This document shows positions 6,870-12,005 of a DNA stretch of 12,005 bases, piece after piece (within the stretch, counting starts at the first letter, position 1; each line of letters begins with the position of its first letter). This stretch comes from 66-474 sp035249465. Its GTDB lineage: Bacteria; Pseudomonadota; Gammaproteobacteria; Xanthomonadales; Rhodanobacteraceae. The position numbers were made by a program, and so were the translations under genes. The stretch spans positions 1-12,005 of the forward strand of contig DATFGL010000132.1 in assembly GCA_035249465.1 (NCBI GenBank), read 5' to 3'. The notes under the pieces were generated by a model. The model was not told the DNA's origin. It worked only from the letters and a program-made list of their open reading frames with translations, and searched no databases.

Positions 6870-7904
6870 TCAGGCAACGCGAGGGCACGATTCCAGGATG
6901 TCGGCGTGCGCGCTATCGGCCTCGTGCGCGCCGGCCTCGACTTGCATCGCGTGGAGGTCCAGGCGGCGGAACAACGCATGGTCGTGCTCGACGTCGGGAT
7001 TGCCGGTGGTCAGCAGTTTCTCGCCCATGAAGATCGAACCCGCGCCCGCGAAAAAACATAGCGCCTGCATTTCGTCGCTCATCTGCTGGCGGCCGGCCGA
7101 CAGCCGCACGACCGATTTCGGCATCACGATGCGCGCGACCCCGATCGTGCGGACGAATTCGAATGGGTCGATTTCTTGTGCATCGGCCAGCGGCGTGCCG
7201 GGCACCGGCACCAATCGGTTGATCGGCACAGACTGCGGGTGCTCGGGCAGGTTGGCCAGCGCCTGCAAAAGTCCGGCGCGCTGCGCGCGAGTCTCGCCCA
7301 TCCCGACGATGCCGCCGCAGCAGGTTTTCAATCCGGCCGCGCGGATGTCTTCCAGCGTGTCGAGGCGATCCCCGAATTCGCGGGTGTGGATGATCTCGCC
7401 GTAATAGTCGGGCGAGGTATCGATGTTGTGGTTGTAGTAGTCGAGTCCCGCATCTTTCAGCGCCTGCGCGTGGCCTTCGCCGAGCAGGCCCAGCGTCGCG
7501 CAAGTCTCCATACCCAGTGCTTTCACTTCGCGGATCATCGCGGCGACTTTCGGGATGTCGCGATCCCTGGGGCCGCGCCACGCAGCCCCCATGCAGAAGC
7601 GCGAGGCGCCGGCGGCTTGGGCGGCGCGCGCTCTCTCCAGCACTTCGTCCACATCCAACAGCTTCTGCGCTTCGACGCCGGTCTGGTAGCGCTGCGCCTG
7701 CGGGCAATACGCGCAATCCTCGGGGCAGCCGCCGGTCTTGATCGACAGCAGTGTCGAAACCTGTACCGCATTGGGATCGTGGTTGGCCGCGTGCACCGCA
7801 TGCGCGCGCGACAACAAACCCGTGAAGGGCAGATCGAACAGCGATTCGATCTCGGCCAGTTTCCAGTCGTGCCTGACCGGCGTATCGGGATTCATTCCGT
7901 CCAT
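6870..7904 (-). CDS. bioB: Biotin synthase BioB
   Basis: 344-residue radical-SAM enzyme that inserts sulfur into dethiobiotin. The radical-SAM [4Fe-4S] motif is CPEDCAYC (Cys60, Cys64, Cys67). The [2Fe-2S] ligands are all present: Cys104 (RFCMGAAWR), Cys135 (ETCATLG), Cys195 (KTCCGG) and Arg267 (VRLSAGR). Each is shifted by exactly seven residues from the E. coli positions 53, 57, 60, 97, 128, 188 and 260, so the enzyme looks fully functional. The ATG at 7904 has GGAG eight bases upstream; a second in-frame ATG at 7895 (MNPDTPV) is possible. It is the first gene of the bioBFHC operon, and the long leader and operator-like site beyond 7904 suggest biotin control. bioA and bioD are absent from the window. 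Confidence 0.96.
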   Translation of the reverse strand: MDGMNPDTPVRHDWKLAEIESLFDLPFTGLLSRAHAVHAANHDPNAVQVSTLLSIKTGGCPEDCAYCPQAQRYQTGVEAQKLLDVDEVLERARAAQAAGASRFCMGAAWRGPRDRDIPKVAAMIREVKALGMETCATLGLLGEGHAQALKDAGLDYYNHNIDTSPDYYGEIIHTREFGDRLDTLEDIRAAGLKTCCGGIVGMGETRAQRAGLLQALANLPEHPQSVPINRLVPVPGTPLADAQEIDPFEFVRTIGVARIVMPKSVVRLSAGRQQMSDEMQALCFFAGAGSIFMGEKLLTTGNPDVEHDHALFRRLDLHAMQVEAGAHEADSAHADILESCPRVA

Positions 7905-7931
7905 CGCGGCAGCTCCGCTTTATAGTGGCAA

Positions 7932-8004
7932 CGGGCAAGGGGCCCGAAAGCGCCTTCGTCATTCCGGGCAAGCCCGTCTGGCGGGCGCCTTCGCCGGCAT
8001 GACG
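7932..8004. repeat. Imperfect tandem duplication and dispersed-type inverted repeat in the bioB/comF gap
   Basis: Two related units lie head to tail: 7932-7958 and 7965-7993. Both begin CGGGCAAG and end GCGCCTTCG with different middles. The second unit is embedded in an inverted repeat whose ends are CGTCATTCCGG (7957-7967) and CCGGCATGACG (7994-8004), with one mismatch, and which encloses GCCCG/CGGGC hairpins. The GTCATTCCGG...ATGAC ends resemble dispersed intergenic palindromes common in many Proteobacteria. It would be transcribed as part of the bioB leader if the promoter is at 8014-8043. Confidence 0.5.
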
Positions 8005-8013
8005 AGATCGCGA

Positions 8014-8043
8014 AGTGTCGAAGGGGATAGGGATGTCTGTCAA
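8014..8043 (-). promoter_or_regulatory. Candidate bioB promoter, -35 inside the BirA-like operator
   Basis: On the minus strand a perfect TTGACA lies at 8038-8043, and GACACT (8014-8019, three of six consensus bases) follows after 18 bases. The -35 hexamer overlaps the left half of the operator-like repeat, so a bound repressor would block RNA polymerase. The leader to the bioB ATG would be about 100 bases. The -10 is weak. An alternative TATAAA (7919-7924) has no good -35 and would leave almost no leader. Confidence 0.4.
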
Positions 8044-8752
8044 CTTCAATACAACAAATTTGGTTGACGGTGCGCTGGAAGCGCTGCTGCCTTCGCACTG
8101 CCTGTTGTGCGGCGCGCGTGGACAGGGTGCCTTGAGCCTGTGCGCTGCTTGCGAAGCCGATCTGCCGTGCAACACGACCCGTTGCGCGCGGTGTGCGTTG
8201 CCGCTGGAATCGTCGACACCGCTTTGCGGCCGCTGCATCAGGCGCGCACCGCCGTGGGAGGCGGCGTGGGTGCCGTTCCGTTACGAGTGGCCGTTGGCGC
8301 AACTGGAATCGCGCTTCAAGTTCGGCGGCGATCTCGCGGCCGGGCGTACGCTGTCGTTGCTCTGGAGCGCATCACAAGCACCTCATGATCTGCCCGACGC
8401 GATCGTGCCGGTGCCGCTGCACCGGGCGCGGTTGCGCCGGCGCGGCTACAACCAGGCGCTGGAACTGGCGAAACCGCTGGCGAAGCACCTTGGGGTTTCA
8501 TTGTTGTGCGAAGCGCTGCGTCGGATCCGAGCCACCAACGCGCAAACCGAATTGACCGCGGTGCAACGCCGCCGCAATGTGCGTGGCGCATTCGTCGCGA
8601 GTCTCGATGGAAAGACACCCGAGCACGTCGCGGTGCTGGACGACGTCTTCACCACCGGTGCGACCCTGACCGAATGCGCGCGCGTATTGAAACGTGCGGG
8701 TGTGCGGCGCGTGGACGTTTGGGCATTGGCGCGGGCGCCCACGCGCCTGTAG
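8033..8752 (+). CDS. comF: ComF family protein (phosphoribosyltransferase-like, double zinc ribbon)
   Basis: 239 residues, cytoplasmic. The N-terminus has a double zinc-ribbon with paired cysteines: C23/C26 with C37/C40, and C51/C54 with C65/C68. The C-terminal half is a type I phosphoribosyltransferase domain with IVPVPLHRARLRRRGYNQ (124-141), followed by QTELTAVQRRRNVRGAF (171-187) and the PRPP loop VAVLDDVFTTGAT (199-211). ComF/GntX proteins are linked to DNA uptake or to unknown nucleotide chemistry; the precise role is not settled. The ATG at 8033 has AAGGGG (8021-8026) upstream and is preferred over the in-frame GTG at 8015. Codons 2-13 are AT-rich compared with the rest and contain the BirA-like repeat. 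Its TAG stop is supplied by the arm of the palindromic element that follows. The comF-bioB divergence suggests no functional link beyond shared regulatory space. Confidence 0.9.
   Translation: MSVNFNTTNLVDGALEALLPSHCLLCGARGQGALSLCAACEADLPCNTTRCARCALPLESSTPLCGRCIRRAPPWEAAWVPFRYEWPLAQLESRFKFGGDLAAGRTLSLLWSASQAPHDLPDAIVPVPLHRARLRRRGYNQALELAKPLAKHLGVSLLCEALRRIRATNAQTELTAVQRRRNVRGAFVASLDGKTPEHVAVLDDVFTTGATLTECARVLKRAGVRRVDVWALARAPTRL
8037..8070. promoter_or_regulatory. BirA-like biotin operator (9-16-9 inverted repeat)
   Basis: Half-sites CTGTCAACT (8037-8045) and GGTTGACGG (8062-8070) are separated by 16 bases. The known E. coli operator is TTGTAAACC, 16 bases, GGTTTACAA; each half-site here matches it at six of nine positions with identical spacing, and the core GTCAAC/GTTGAC is perfectly symmetric. 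The stretch is notably AT-rich in a GC-rich surrounding. It lies upstream of bioB, overlaps a TTGACA hexamer facing bioB, and covers codons 2-13 of comF. BirA-biotinyl-AMP binding is inferred; birA itself is not in the window. Confidence 0.6.
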
Positions 8753-8852
8753 GAGCGGCGGAAGGCGCGACCACGGAGCACCTGGCCATGGGCGGCATTT
8801 CAAGAATGCGCGAGGCGCGATCTCTACGGATCGGGCCTTCCGACCCTCCTAC
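8749..8852. repeat. REP-like palindromic element between convergent comF and ubiA
   Basis: The ends GTAGGAG (8749-8755) and CTCCTAC (8846-8852) are perfect inverted repeats. Three bases in, CGGAAGGC (8759-8766) and GCCTTCCG (8835-8842) are again perfect, so 16 of 18 positions in each arm pair. The GTAGGAGCGGC start is a form I associate with dispersed palindromes in Xanthomonadales and pseudomonads. The interior (8767-8834) has no open frame of note. The TAG in the left arm is the comF stop and the TAG in the right arm (minus strand) is the ubiA stop. It may act as a two-way transcription end or mRNA stabiliser. Confidence 0.7.
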
Positions 8853-9904
8853 CTGATCGCCAGCGCCACCACCATCCCCAGCCACACGACCCCGCCGACC
8901 CAGTTGTTGTTGCGGAATGCGGCGAAGCACGCGTCGCGCTGGCGCCAGCGCATGTTCCACAGTTGCCATGCGAACAACAGCAACGCAATCGCAAGCCCGA
9001 CGAGGAAGGGCCACTCCAGCTGCGCGCGCTGTCCGACCAGCAGCAGCGTGAACAGCATCGTTGCCATCAATATCCCGAGTATCGGAAGGTCGGCCTCGCC
9101 GAACAGGATCGCGGTGGACTTGGCGCCCGCACGGATGTCGTCGTCGCGGTCGACCATCGCGTATTCGGTGTCGTAGATGGTCGAGAACAACACGTTGCCG
9201 AGGAACAGCAGCCAGGCGACCGGCGGCACGCCGTTGGTGATCGCGGCGAACGCCATTGGAATGCCCCAGCCGAACGCGGCGCCCAGCACCACTTGCGGCA
9301 GTTGCGTGTAGCGCTTGGAGAACGGATACAGCGCCGCCAGCGCGGCGCCGGCGAACGACAGGTAAATCGTCAGCCGGTTGGTGAACGCAAGCACCAGCAC
9401 GAATCCGAGCAGACACAGGCCCACGAATACCAGCACGGCTTCGCGTGGCTTCACGCGTCCGGCTGCGAGCGGGCGGCCCGCGGTGCGTTGCACTTGCGGA
9501 TCGAGGTTGCGATCGGCGAAATCGTTCATCGCGCACCCGGCCGCGCGCATCACGAACACGCCGACCGTGAACACGATCAGGAATTTCCATGGCGGGAAAC
9601 CGTCCGCCGCCAGCCACAGCGCCCACCAGGTCGGCCACAGCAACAGCAGCGCGCCGATCGGGCGGTCCATCCGCACCAGTACCAGCAGGTCGCGCGTCTT
9701 GGCCCGCCAGCCGGCGGGCAGCGCGCGCAACAGGAATTCGATGGTGCGGGTCGAGCGCGCCGACGCATCCGCTGGCCGCGAAGTGTCTGGCCCGCTCGCC
9801 GGCTGCAGTTCCGGCGCGCGCAAGTCGAGCAACGGCAGCTCGGTTTGCTCGACCGGCTTCGCGGTGCCCGTTTGTTTGCGATTGGCGGTGCGTTTGCGGG
9901 ACAT
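8849..9904 (-). CDS. ubiA: 4-hydroxybenzoate octaprenyltransferase UbiA
   Basis: 351 residues. An inner-membrane prenyltransferase that attaches the polyprenyl tail to 4-hydroxybenzoate in ubiquinone synthesis. The family block RMDRPIGALLLLWPTWWALW starts at residue 78. The first Asp-rich motif is NDFADRNLD (127-135) followed by RTAGRPL; the second is DTEYAMVDRDDD (245-256) followed by KSTAILFG. These Mg-diphosphate motifs and about nine hydrophobic helices are complete. Compared with E. coli UbiA (290 residues, DRPIG near residue 24), there is an extra segment of about 55 residues: basic at the start (MSRKRTANRK), then Pro/Ala/Asp-rich, without a membrane helix. The ATG at 9904 has no clear ribosome-binding site, so a downstream TTG start is possible. 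The TAG stop lies in the REP-like arm shared with the convergent comF. Confidence 0.92.
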   Translation of the reverse strand: MSRKRTANRKQTGTAKPVEQTELPLLDLRAPELQPASGPDTSRPADASARSTRTIEFLLRALPAGWRAKTRDLLVLVRMDRPIGALLLLWPTWWALWLAADGFPPWKFLIVFTVGVFVMRAAGCAMNDFADRNLDPQVQRTAGRPLAAGRVKPREAVLVFVGLCLLGFVLVLAFTNRLTIYLSFAGAALAALYPFSKRYTQLPQVVLGAAFGWGIPMAFAAITNGVPPVAWLLFLGNVLFSTIYDTEYAMVDRDDDIRAGAKSTAILFGEADLPILGILMATMLFTLLLVGQRAQLEWPFLVGLAIALLLFAWQLWNMRWRQRDACFAAFRNNNWVGGVVWLGMVVALAIR

Positions 9905-10087
9905 GCCGGGTGGTGTGCGTGCGTAGTGGTTCGCGACGAAGATACCAGCCGTTGGCGGGTGGTTTCGTGACAAGCCGACGGGCGTGGCGAATCCCGATTG
10001 TCGCGCAGCCCGCGGCCGGCTCCAACCCGGGACCATCGGCACAGCCGCGACGGCGCCGGCGCGGTTATGCTCGCCCGATTCCGGGGC

Positions 10088-10117
10088 CTGCCAGGGTGTT
10101 GAAAGACACCCTGGCAG
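10088..10117. repeat. 12-bp perfect hairpin (hairpin 1 of the permease leader array)
   Basis: CTGCCAGGGTGT (10088-10099) pairs with ACACCCTGGCAG (10106-10117) with loop TGAAAG. No U tract follows, so it is not a standard terminator for plus-strand transcription. Confidence 0.65.
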
Positions 10118-10118
10118 T

Positions 10119-10138
10119 GCGGGTCAAGGACGACCCGC
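10119..10138. repeat. 7-bp hairpin (hairpin 2 of the permease leader array)
   Basis: GCGGGTC (10119-10125) pairs with GACCCGC (10132-10138), loop AAGGAC. It begins one base after hairpin 1 ends, so the two could stack coaxially in RNA. Confidence 0.5.
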
Positions 10139-10173
10139 CGCGGATCGAACCCTGCAAGCGTTTGATCCACGAA

Positions 10174-10202
10174 GCCGAGTCCGGACTCGTGCCGGACTCG
10201 GC
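10174..10202. repeat. 11-bp perfect hairpin (hairpin 3 of the permease leader array)
   Basis: GCCGAGTCCGG (10174-10184) pairs with CCGGACTCGGC (10192-10202), loop ACTCGTG. The loop repeats ACTCG from the right arm, so the left-arm CGAGT could also pair there, allowing alternative folds. Confidence 0.65.
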
Positions 10203-10204
10203 GT

Positions 10205-10236
10205 GTTGAAAAAGTCCAGGAAGGTACCTTTTCGAC
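10205..10236. repeat. Imperfect hairpin with A/T-rich arms (hairpin 4 of the permease leader array)
   Basis: GTTGAAAAAGTCC (10205-10217) is complementary, with mismatches and one bulge, to GGTACCTTTTCGAC (10223-10236); about eleven positions pair around the loop AGGAA. On the plus strand it ends in TTTTC, 18 bases before the permease ATG. It also contains the 10-base palindrome AAGGTACCTT (10221-10230). The GTGTTGAAA start also occurs in hairpin 1. Confidence 0.5.
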
Positions 10237-10254
10237 GATTGCATCGGGGCAGAC

Positions 10255-11748
10255 ATGATGAGCCTGATCCAGCAACTCACCCGCCACAAGACGGTCGAAC
10301 AGTTGCAAACCGAGGCCGGCAGCCGCAGCGAGTTCCACCGGGTGCTCGGTGTGTGGCAACTCACTGCGATCGGCATCGGCGCGATCATCGGCGTCGGCAT
10401 CTTCGTGCTGGCCGGGCAGCAGGCCGCGGTGAACGCCGGTCCCGCGGTGATCGTCAGCTTCATCGTGGCCGGCATCGGCAGTGCCTGTGCGGCGCTGGCC
10501 TACGCCGAGTTCTCGGGAATGATCCCGGTCACCGGCAGCGCCTACACCTACGGCTACGCGGTGCTGGGCGAACTGTTCGCCTGGATCATCGGCTGGGATT
10601 TGATCCTGGAATACGCGCTGATCGTCGCAGTGGTGGCGATCGGATGGTCGGGTTACGTGCAGGCATTGCTGGTGCAATTGTTCGGCGTGCACCTGCCGGT
10701 ATGGCTGCAGGGCGCGTACGATCCCGCGAATCCGGGTTCGGGCAAGGTGTTCGACGTGGTGGCCGCGGCGATCTCGCTGGTGATCGCGTGGATGCTGACC
10801 ATCAGGACGGAGTGGGGCGCGCGCGCCAACACCGTGATCGTGGTGATCAAGGTGATCGGCGTGCTGTTGGTGATCGCGGTTGGCGCGTTCTACGTGAACC
10901 CCGCCAACTGGCACCCGTTCGTGCCGCCGCTGGCGCACGCTGCGGACGGCGCCTCGCGTTTCGGCTGGGCCGGCGTGCTGGCGGCGTCCAGCATCGTGTT
11001 CTTCGCCTGCTTCGGCTACGACACCCTGACCACCGCCGCCGAGGAAGCGAAGAATCCGCAGCGCGACCTGCCGCGCGCGGTGCTGCTGTCGCTGGCGATT
11101 TCGATGGCGCTGTACATCGCGGTGTCGCTGGTGCTGACCGGAATGGTGCCGTATCCGCAGTTGAACTCGGCGGCGCCGGTGGATGCGGCATTCAAGGCGC
11201 TGGGCCTGGATTGGGTGCGCGGCATCATCAACGTCGCCGCGGTCGCCGGGCTGACCAGCGTGCTGTTCGCGTTCATGCTGGGCGCAGCGCGCATCTGGTT
11301 CGCGCTGTCGCGCGACGGCCTGTTGCCGGGCTGGTTCGCGCATGTGCACCCGCGCCACGGCACGCCGCATCGCCCGACCGTGATCCTTGGCGTGTTCAGT
11401 GCGCTGGTCGCGGGCTTCCTGCCGATCGGTGAAGTCGCGGAACTGGTCAACATCGGGACGCTGTCCGCGTTCATCGTGATCTGCCTGTCGGTGCTGATCC
11501 TGCGCGTGCGCCGGCCGGACGTGCGGCGCGGCTTCCGTTCGCCCGTGTTGTGGCTTGTGGCGCCGGTCGGGATGCTGTTCTCGCTGTTCCTGATCATCGG
11601 CTGGCCGTGGGTGACCGACGGCCAGTTCCACATGATCGGCGGCCTGGCGCGGGTCACCATCGAACGCTTCGTCGTCTGGATGGTGATCGGGCTGGTCGTG
11701 TATTTCGGCTACGGCATCAGGCACAGCGCGTTGGCGCGGAGTGATTGA
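10255..11748 (+). CDS. APC-superfamily amino-acid permease (cationic amino acid transporter, YfnA-like)
   Basis: 497 residues with about twelve hydrophobic helices, an inner-membrane secondary transporter. The N-terminal cytoplasmic segment (about 30 residues, ending in HRVLGVWQLTAIG) leads to the unwound helix-1 motif GIGAIIGVGIFVLAG (40-54), the substrate-binding element of APC carriers. The block FACFGYDTLTTAAEEAKNPQ (250-269) with DLP after it is typical of the CAT family (TC 2.A.3.3), as is ARIWFALSRDGLLPGWFAHVHPRHGTP in the second half. Substrate is a cationic or broad amino acid by family; it cannot be refined here. The start is ATGATG at 10255/10258; the first has CGGGGC six bases upstream. 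The 350-base upstream region with stacked hairpins suggests post-initiation control or an accumulation of palindromic repeats. No clear terminator follows the stop. Confidence 0.92.
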   Translation: MMSLIQQLTRHKTVEQLQTEAGSRSEFHRVLGVWQLTAIGIGAIIGVGIFVLAGQQAAVNAGPAVIVSFIVAGIGSACAALAYAEFSGMIPVTGSAYTYGYAVLGELFAWIIGWDLILEYALIVAVVAIGWSGYVQALLVQLFGVHLPVWLQGAYDPANPGSGKVFDVVAAAISLVIAWMLTIRTEWGARANTVIVVIKVIGVLLVIAVGAFYVNPANWHPFVPPLAHAADGASRFGWAGVLAASSIVFFACFGYDTLTTAAEEAKNPQRDLPRAVLLSLAISMALYIAVSLVLTGMVPYPQLNSAAPVDAAFKALGLDWVRGIINVAAVAGLTSVLFAFMLGAARIWFALSRDGLLPGWFAHVHPRHGTPHRPTVILGVFSALVAGFLPIGEVAELVNIGTLSAFIVICLSVLILRVRRPDVRRGFRSPVLWLVAPVGMLFSLFLIIGWPWVTDGQFHMIGGLARVTIERFVVWMVIGLVVYFGYGIRHSALARSD

Positions 11749-11880
11749 ACAATCTCCAGCGCGTCGCGCGTTCAGCGAGCGCTTGTATTGGCGATGGCAC
11801 GGCACCACTTGGAATGCACACGCCGCCGCGACGTTCTGGCAGCGTCGTGGTGTTGATCATTCCACGAGGCGCACAATGTC
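11749..11880. other. Intergenic region with nested inverted repeat before the GST gene
   Basis: TGGAATG (11810-11816) and CATTCCA (11858-11864) are perfect inverted repeats. Inside them, ACAC can pair with GTGT and CGACG (11829-11833) with CGTCG (11843-11847). It ends 16 bases before the GST ATG and so could influence its translation. TTGGCG and TGGAAT 16 bases apart (11789-11816 region) might be a weak promoter. GAGG precedes the ATG by 11 bases, slightly far for a ribosome-binding site. Confidence 0.35.
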
Positions 11881-12005
11881 ATGATTGATTTGTACTACTG
11901 GCCGACACCGAATGGCCACAAGATCACGCTGTTCCTGGAAGAAGCCGGGCTGCCCTACACCATCAAGCCCGTGGATATCGGCAAGGGCGACCAGTTCAAG
12001 CCCGA
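11881..12005 (+). CDS. yfcG: Glutathione S-transferase, YfcG/Ure2-like, 5' end only
   Basis: The first 41 codons are in the window; the gene runs off the right edge. The protein begins MIDLYYWPTPNGHKITLFLE and continues EAGLPYTIKPVDIGKGDQF, the start of a thioredoxin-fold GST N-terminal domain. It closely resembles E. coli YfcG (MIDLYFAPTPNGHKITLFLE as I remember it), including Thr9 and Asn11, the residues that replace the usual catalytic Ser/Cys and contact glutathione in this disulfide-bond oxidoreductase class. A glutathione-dependent disulfide reductase role in the cytoplasm is therefore likely. The ATG at 11881 is chosen because the one at 11876 meets a stop after one more codon. It is 132 bases downstream of the permease gene, same strand. 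Confidence 0.88.
   Translation, partial: MIDLYYWPTPNGHKITLFLEEAGLPYTIKPVDIGKGDQFKP

Larger units (their letters stand above)
9905..10254. other. 350-base divergent intergenic region (ubiA / amino-acid permease)
   Basis: There is no supportable gene here. On the ubiA side, an extended -10 (TGG then TATCTT on the minus strand, 9939-9947) lies about 30 bases from the ubiA start, with no good -35. On the permease side, TATGCT (10066-10071) is a possible -10 without a recognisable -35; transcription from it would give a leader of about 175 bases that contains all four hairpins listed separately. CGGGGC (10244-10249) before the ATG at 10255 serves as a ribosome-binding sequence. Confidence 0.4.

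Noticed and set aside
7919..7924. TATAAA on the minus strand as the bioB -10 box
   Set aside because: No acceptable -35 lies 16-18 bases upstream, and transcription would start inside the ribosome-binding region of bioB. Kept only as an alternative to the 8014-8043 promoter.
8694..9176. A plus-strand frame running from the comF end into ubiA
   Set aside because: It overlaps the conserved C-terminal part of UbiA on the opposite strand and encodes nothing recognisable.
10088..10236. The hairpin series read as a CRISPR array or tRNA cluster
   Set aside because: The stems differ from each other, there are no equal spacers, and no tRNA cloverleaf or CCA end can be drawn.
9577..11808. A 743-codon open frame on the minus strand opposite the permease
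   Set aside because: It is antisense to a clear twelve-helix permease and partly out of frame with ubiA; its product is Arg/His/Gln/Asp-rich low-complexity sequence, as expected from the complement of GC-rich coding DNA.

Overview
This is a GC-rich stretch of a Gammaproteobacterium. The biotin cluster next to comF, the ubiA and cationic amino-acid transporter families, and dispersed palindromes of the GTAGGAGCGGC and GTCATTCCGG type all fit Xanthomonadales (Xanthomonadaceae/Rhodanobacteraceae). That placement is inference from gene content and base composition only. Codon use and GC look even across the window, with no transposase, integrase, tRNA, rRNA or CRISPR array, so this reads as chromosomal backbone.

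Left part (1-3990). A minus-strand pair holds an EamA/DMT-family transporter followed by the first 26 codons of a nucleotide-sugar dehydrogenase that runs off the left edge. Divergent from them is an exported YncE-like beta-propeller protein. Then come two exported proteins on the plus strand: a small secreted protein with a histidine-rich tail and an outer-membrane beta-barrel of the 'transporter' (Phenol_MetA_deg-like) type. A perfect hairpin sits in the gap between these two, and another closes the region at 3959-3983.

Middle (4021-8752). A tightly packed minus-strand operon, bioB-bioF-bioH-bioC, covers part of biotin synthesis: BioC and BioH make the pimeloyl-ACP precursor, BioF performs the PLP-dependent condensation, and BioB does the final sulfur insertion. 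bioA and bioD are not here. comF diverges from bioB. A 9-16-9 inverted repeat resembling the E. coli BirA operator lies across the first codons of comF and overlaps a TTGACA -35 hexamer pointing toward bioB. This is the best regulatory find of the window.

Right part (8749-12005). comF and ubiA converge on a REP-like palindromic element whose two arms each supply one of the TAG stop codons. UbiA (4-hydroxybenzoate octaprenyltransferase, ubiquinone synthesis) carries a long non-membrane N-terminal extension. The 350-base gap after it holds four consecutive hairpins that would form the leader of an APC/CAT-family amino-acid permease. The window ends in the first 41 codons of a YfcG-type glutathione S-transferase.

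Most of the window is ordinary core genome. Points worth a second look are the BirA-like operator inside comF, the stop-codon palindrome, the hairpin array before the permease, and the uncharacterised secreted His-tail protein/outer-membrane barrel pair.
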